Positions 21,868 to 23,214 of a stretch of 23,214 bases of DNA are shown piece by piece. The stretch comes from an uncultured Micromonospora sp. GTDB taxonomy: Bacteria; Actinomycetota; Actinomycetes; Mycobacteriales; Micromonosporaceae. Position 1 is the stretch's first letter. The number at the start of each line of letters is the position of its first letter. The notes under the pieces are model-generated. The model was not told the origin of the DNA and did no database searches. It worked only from the letters and a program-made list of their open reading frames with translations. The position numbers and the translations under genes were made by a program. The DNA lies in assembly GCA_937951935.1 (NCBI GenBank), contig CALGAM010000071.1, forward strand, positions 1 to 23,214, given 5' to 3'.

Positions 21868-23214
21868 TCAGTGCGCTCCCGCGCCGGTGAGCGCCCGGAC
21901 CTCGAGTTCGGCGTACTTGTCGGCGTCCGACTCCTTCGACAGCAGGGTGCCGATCCAGCCGCAGAGGAACCCGACCGGGATCGAGATGATGCCCGGGTTC
22001 GACAGCGGGAACCACTGCCAGTCGTGATCCGGGAACATCGCGCTCGGCGCACCGGAGACCACCGGGGAGAAGAAGACCAGCCCCACGGCGCTGATCAGAC
22101 CGCCGTAGATCGCCCAGACCGCCCCGGAGGTGTTGAACCGCTTCCAGAACAGGCTGTAGAGGATCGCGGGCAGGTTTCCGGAGGCCGCCACCGCGAAGGC
22201 CAGAGCGACCAGGAAGGCCACGTTCAGGTCCTGCGCGAAGATCGACAGCGCGATGGAGATCGCACCGATCACCAGCGCCGCGACCCGGGCGACGTTGACC
22301 TCCTGCCGCTCGGACGCCTGTCCGCCCTTGACCACGCTGGCGTAGAAGTCGTGCGCCAGGCTCGACGACGAGGCCAGGGTCAGGCCGGCGACCACGGCGA
22401 GGATGGTGGCGAAGGCGACCGCGGCGATGACCGCGAGCAGGGCGGCCCCGCCGATGTCGCCGCCGAGGAAGTCGACGCCGAGCGCCTCGGCGAGCTGCGG
22501 CGCGGCGGTGTTGCCGGCCGCGTCCTGGGCCTTGATCGCCTCCTGGCCCACCAGCGCGGCCGCGCCGAAGCCCAGGGCCAGGGTGAGCAGGTAGAAGAGG
22601 CCGATGATCCCGATCGCCCAGAGCACGCTCTTGCGGGCGGCCTTGGCGGTCGGCACGGTGTAGAAGCGGATCAGGATGTGCGGCAGCCCCGCGGTGCCCA
22701 GGACCAGCGCGATGCCGAGCGAGAGCAGGTCCATCTTGTTGTAGAAGGTCTTCGCCGGGTCACCGGCGACCTCCACGCCGTACCGCAGTCCGGGTTCGAG
22801 GAAGGCGCTGCCCTTGCCCGAGGCGTCCGCGGCGTCGCCGAGCAGGGCGGAGAGGTTGAACCTGTAGTGCGCCAGCACCAGGATCGTCATGACCACGGCG
22901 CCGCTCATCAGCAGGAACGCCTTGACGATCTGCACGTAGGTGGTGCCCTTCATGCCACCCACGGTGACGTAGATGATCATGAGGGCGCCGACCAGGACGA
23001 TCGTGGCGATCTTCGCCGCGTCCGCGTCCATGCCGAGGAACGTCGTCCCGGGCCGGATGCCGAGCAGCAGCGCGACCAGCGCGCCCGCGCCGACCATCTG
23101 GGCCAGCAGGTAGAAGATCGAGACGGTGATCGTGGAGACCGCCGCCGCCGTCCGGACCGGCTTCTGCCGCATCCGGAACGCGAGGACGTCCGCCATCGTG
23201 TAGCGGCCGGAGTT
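21868..23214 (-). CDS. actP: Sodium:solute symporter, ActP-type cation/acetate symporter (5' end outside window)
   Basis: The visible 448 residues form the C-terminal part of an SSS-family symporter; ActP members import acetate and similar short carboxylates with a cation. The fragment opens in frame at the edge with NSGRYTMADVLAFRM, the conserved segment after the second or third helix. At least ten hydrophobic helices follow. GGMKGTTYVQIVKAFLLM and LPHILIRFYTVPTAKAARKS are strongly ActP-like, as are LASSSSLAHDFYASVV and FAVAASGNLPAILYSLFWKRFNTSGA. The tail after the last helix (SKESDADKYAELEVRALTGAGAH) is cytoplasmic. The start and the first helices lie beyond the window. Solute choice is inferred from similarity; other monocarboxylates are possible. 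A DUF485 partner gene, often upstream of actP, cannot be checked here. Confidence 0.92.
   Translation of the reverse strand, partial: NSGRYTMADVLAFRMRQKPVRTAAAVSTITVSIFYLLAQMVGAGALVALLLGIRPGTTFLGMDADAAKIATIVLVGALMIIYVTVGGMKGTTYVQIVKAFLLMSGAVVMTILVLAHYRFNLSALLGDAADASGKGSAFLEPGLRYGVEVAGDPAKTFYNKMDLLSLGIALVLGTAGLPHILIRFYTVPTAKAARKSVLWAIGIIGLFYLLTLALGFGAAALVGQEAIKAQDAAGNTAAPQLAEALGVDFLGGDIGGAALLAVIAAVAFATILAVVAGLTLASSSSLAHDFYASVVKGGQASERQEVNVARVAALVIGAISIALSIFAQDLNVAFLVALAFAVAASGNLPAILYSLFWKRFNTSGAVWAIYGGLISAVGLVFFSPVVSGAPSAMFPDHDWQWFPLSNPGIISIPVGFLCGWIGTLLSKESDADKYAELEVRALTGAGAH

Noticed and set aside
1..23214. tRNA or rRNA genes, CRISPR arrays, transposases, att sites, phage or toxin-antitoxin genes
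   Set aside because: Read on both strands, no cloverleaf-like tract, regular repeat array or mobile-element protein was seen, and composition is even throughout.

Overview
The window is very G+C-rich with strong third-position G/C bias, frequent GTG starts and a Bpa-type proteasome activator. This points to a proteasome-bearing actinobacterium. Gene content and protein style suggest Micromonosporaceae (Micromonospora-like), but that family-level call is inference from recall. It reads as ordinary, densely packed chromosome: 22 protein genes (two cut by the window edges), no gap over 300 bases, and no tRNA, rRNA, CRISPR, insertion sequence or phage gene that I can see.

Layout, left to right. 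1-942: the start of an alpha/beta hydrolase (-) diverging from the proteasome activator bpa (+). 991-3644: a DHA2-type drug exporter (-) diverging from a double-length Lrp/AsnC-type regulator (+), with a 7-bp inverted repeat between them that could be the operator. 3616-6763: two tandem Cof-type HAD phosphatases, one codon-overlapped pair, downstream of serS (all -). 6931-9702: a four-helix membrane protein (-), then osmC, a small zincin metallopeptidase and an AIM24-family gene (+). 9736-12956: pheA, a secreted lipoprotein, a PAS-domain protein and a degenerate NERD-like protein (all -). 13120-14373: arginine deiminase (+) with an ARG-box-like palindrome upstream. 14360-18071: a DUF5926 protein, a soluble GAF/PAS histidine kinase, a glycerophosphodiester phosphodiesterase and a rhodanese (all -). 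18188-23214: two LytR-CpsA-Psr ligases, a UDP-glucuronate decarboxylase-like epimerase and the 3' part of an ActP-type symporter (all -).

Functional themes. serS and pheA are housekeeping genes of translation and phenylalanine synthesis. The LCP pair plus the nucleotide-sugar enzyme form a plausible cell-wall glycopolymer group. osmC handles hydroperoxides, arcA degrades arginine, actP imports short carboxylates, and Bpa opens the 20S proteasome for ATP-independent degradation.

Expression signals are the most informative non-coding content. At least eight genes have a TANNNT -10-like hexamer only 6 to 8 bases upstream of their start codon, the layout of leaderless mRNAs, while others carry good Shine-Dalgarno sequences. 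Several gene ends have strong G+C hairpins without U-tracts. I found no clearly novel multi-gene system. The best leads are the arcA palindrome, an LCP gene with no canonical start ahead of its membrane anchor (an ACG sits where the start should be), the fused Lrp regulator with its possible operator, and the NERD-like protein lacking its nuclease motif.
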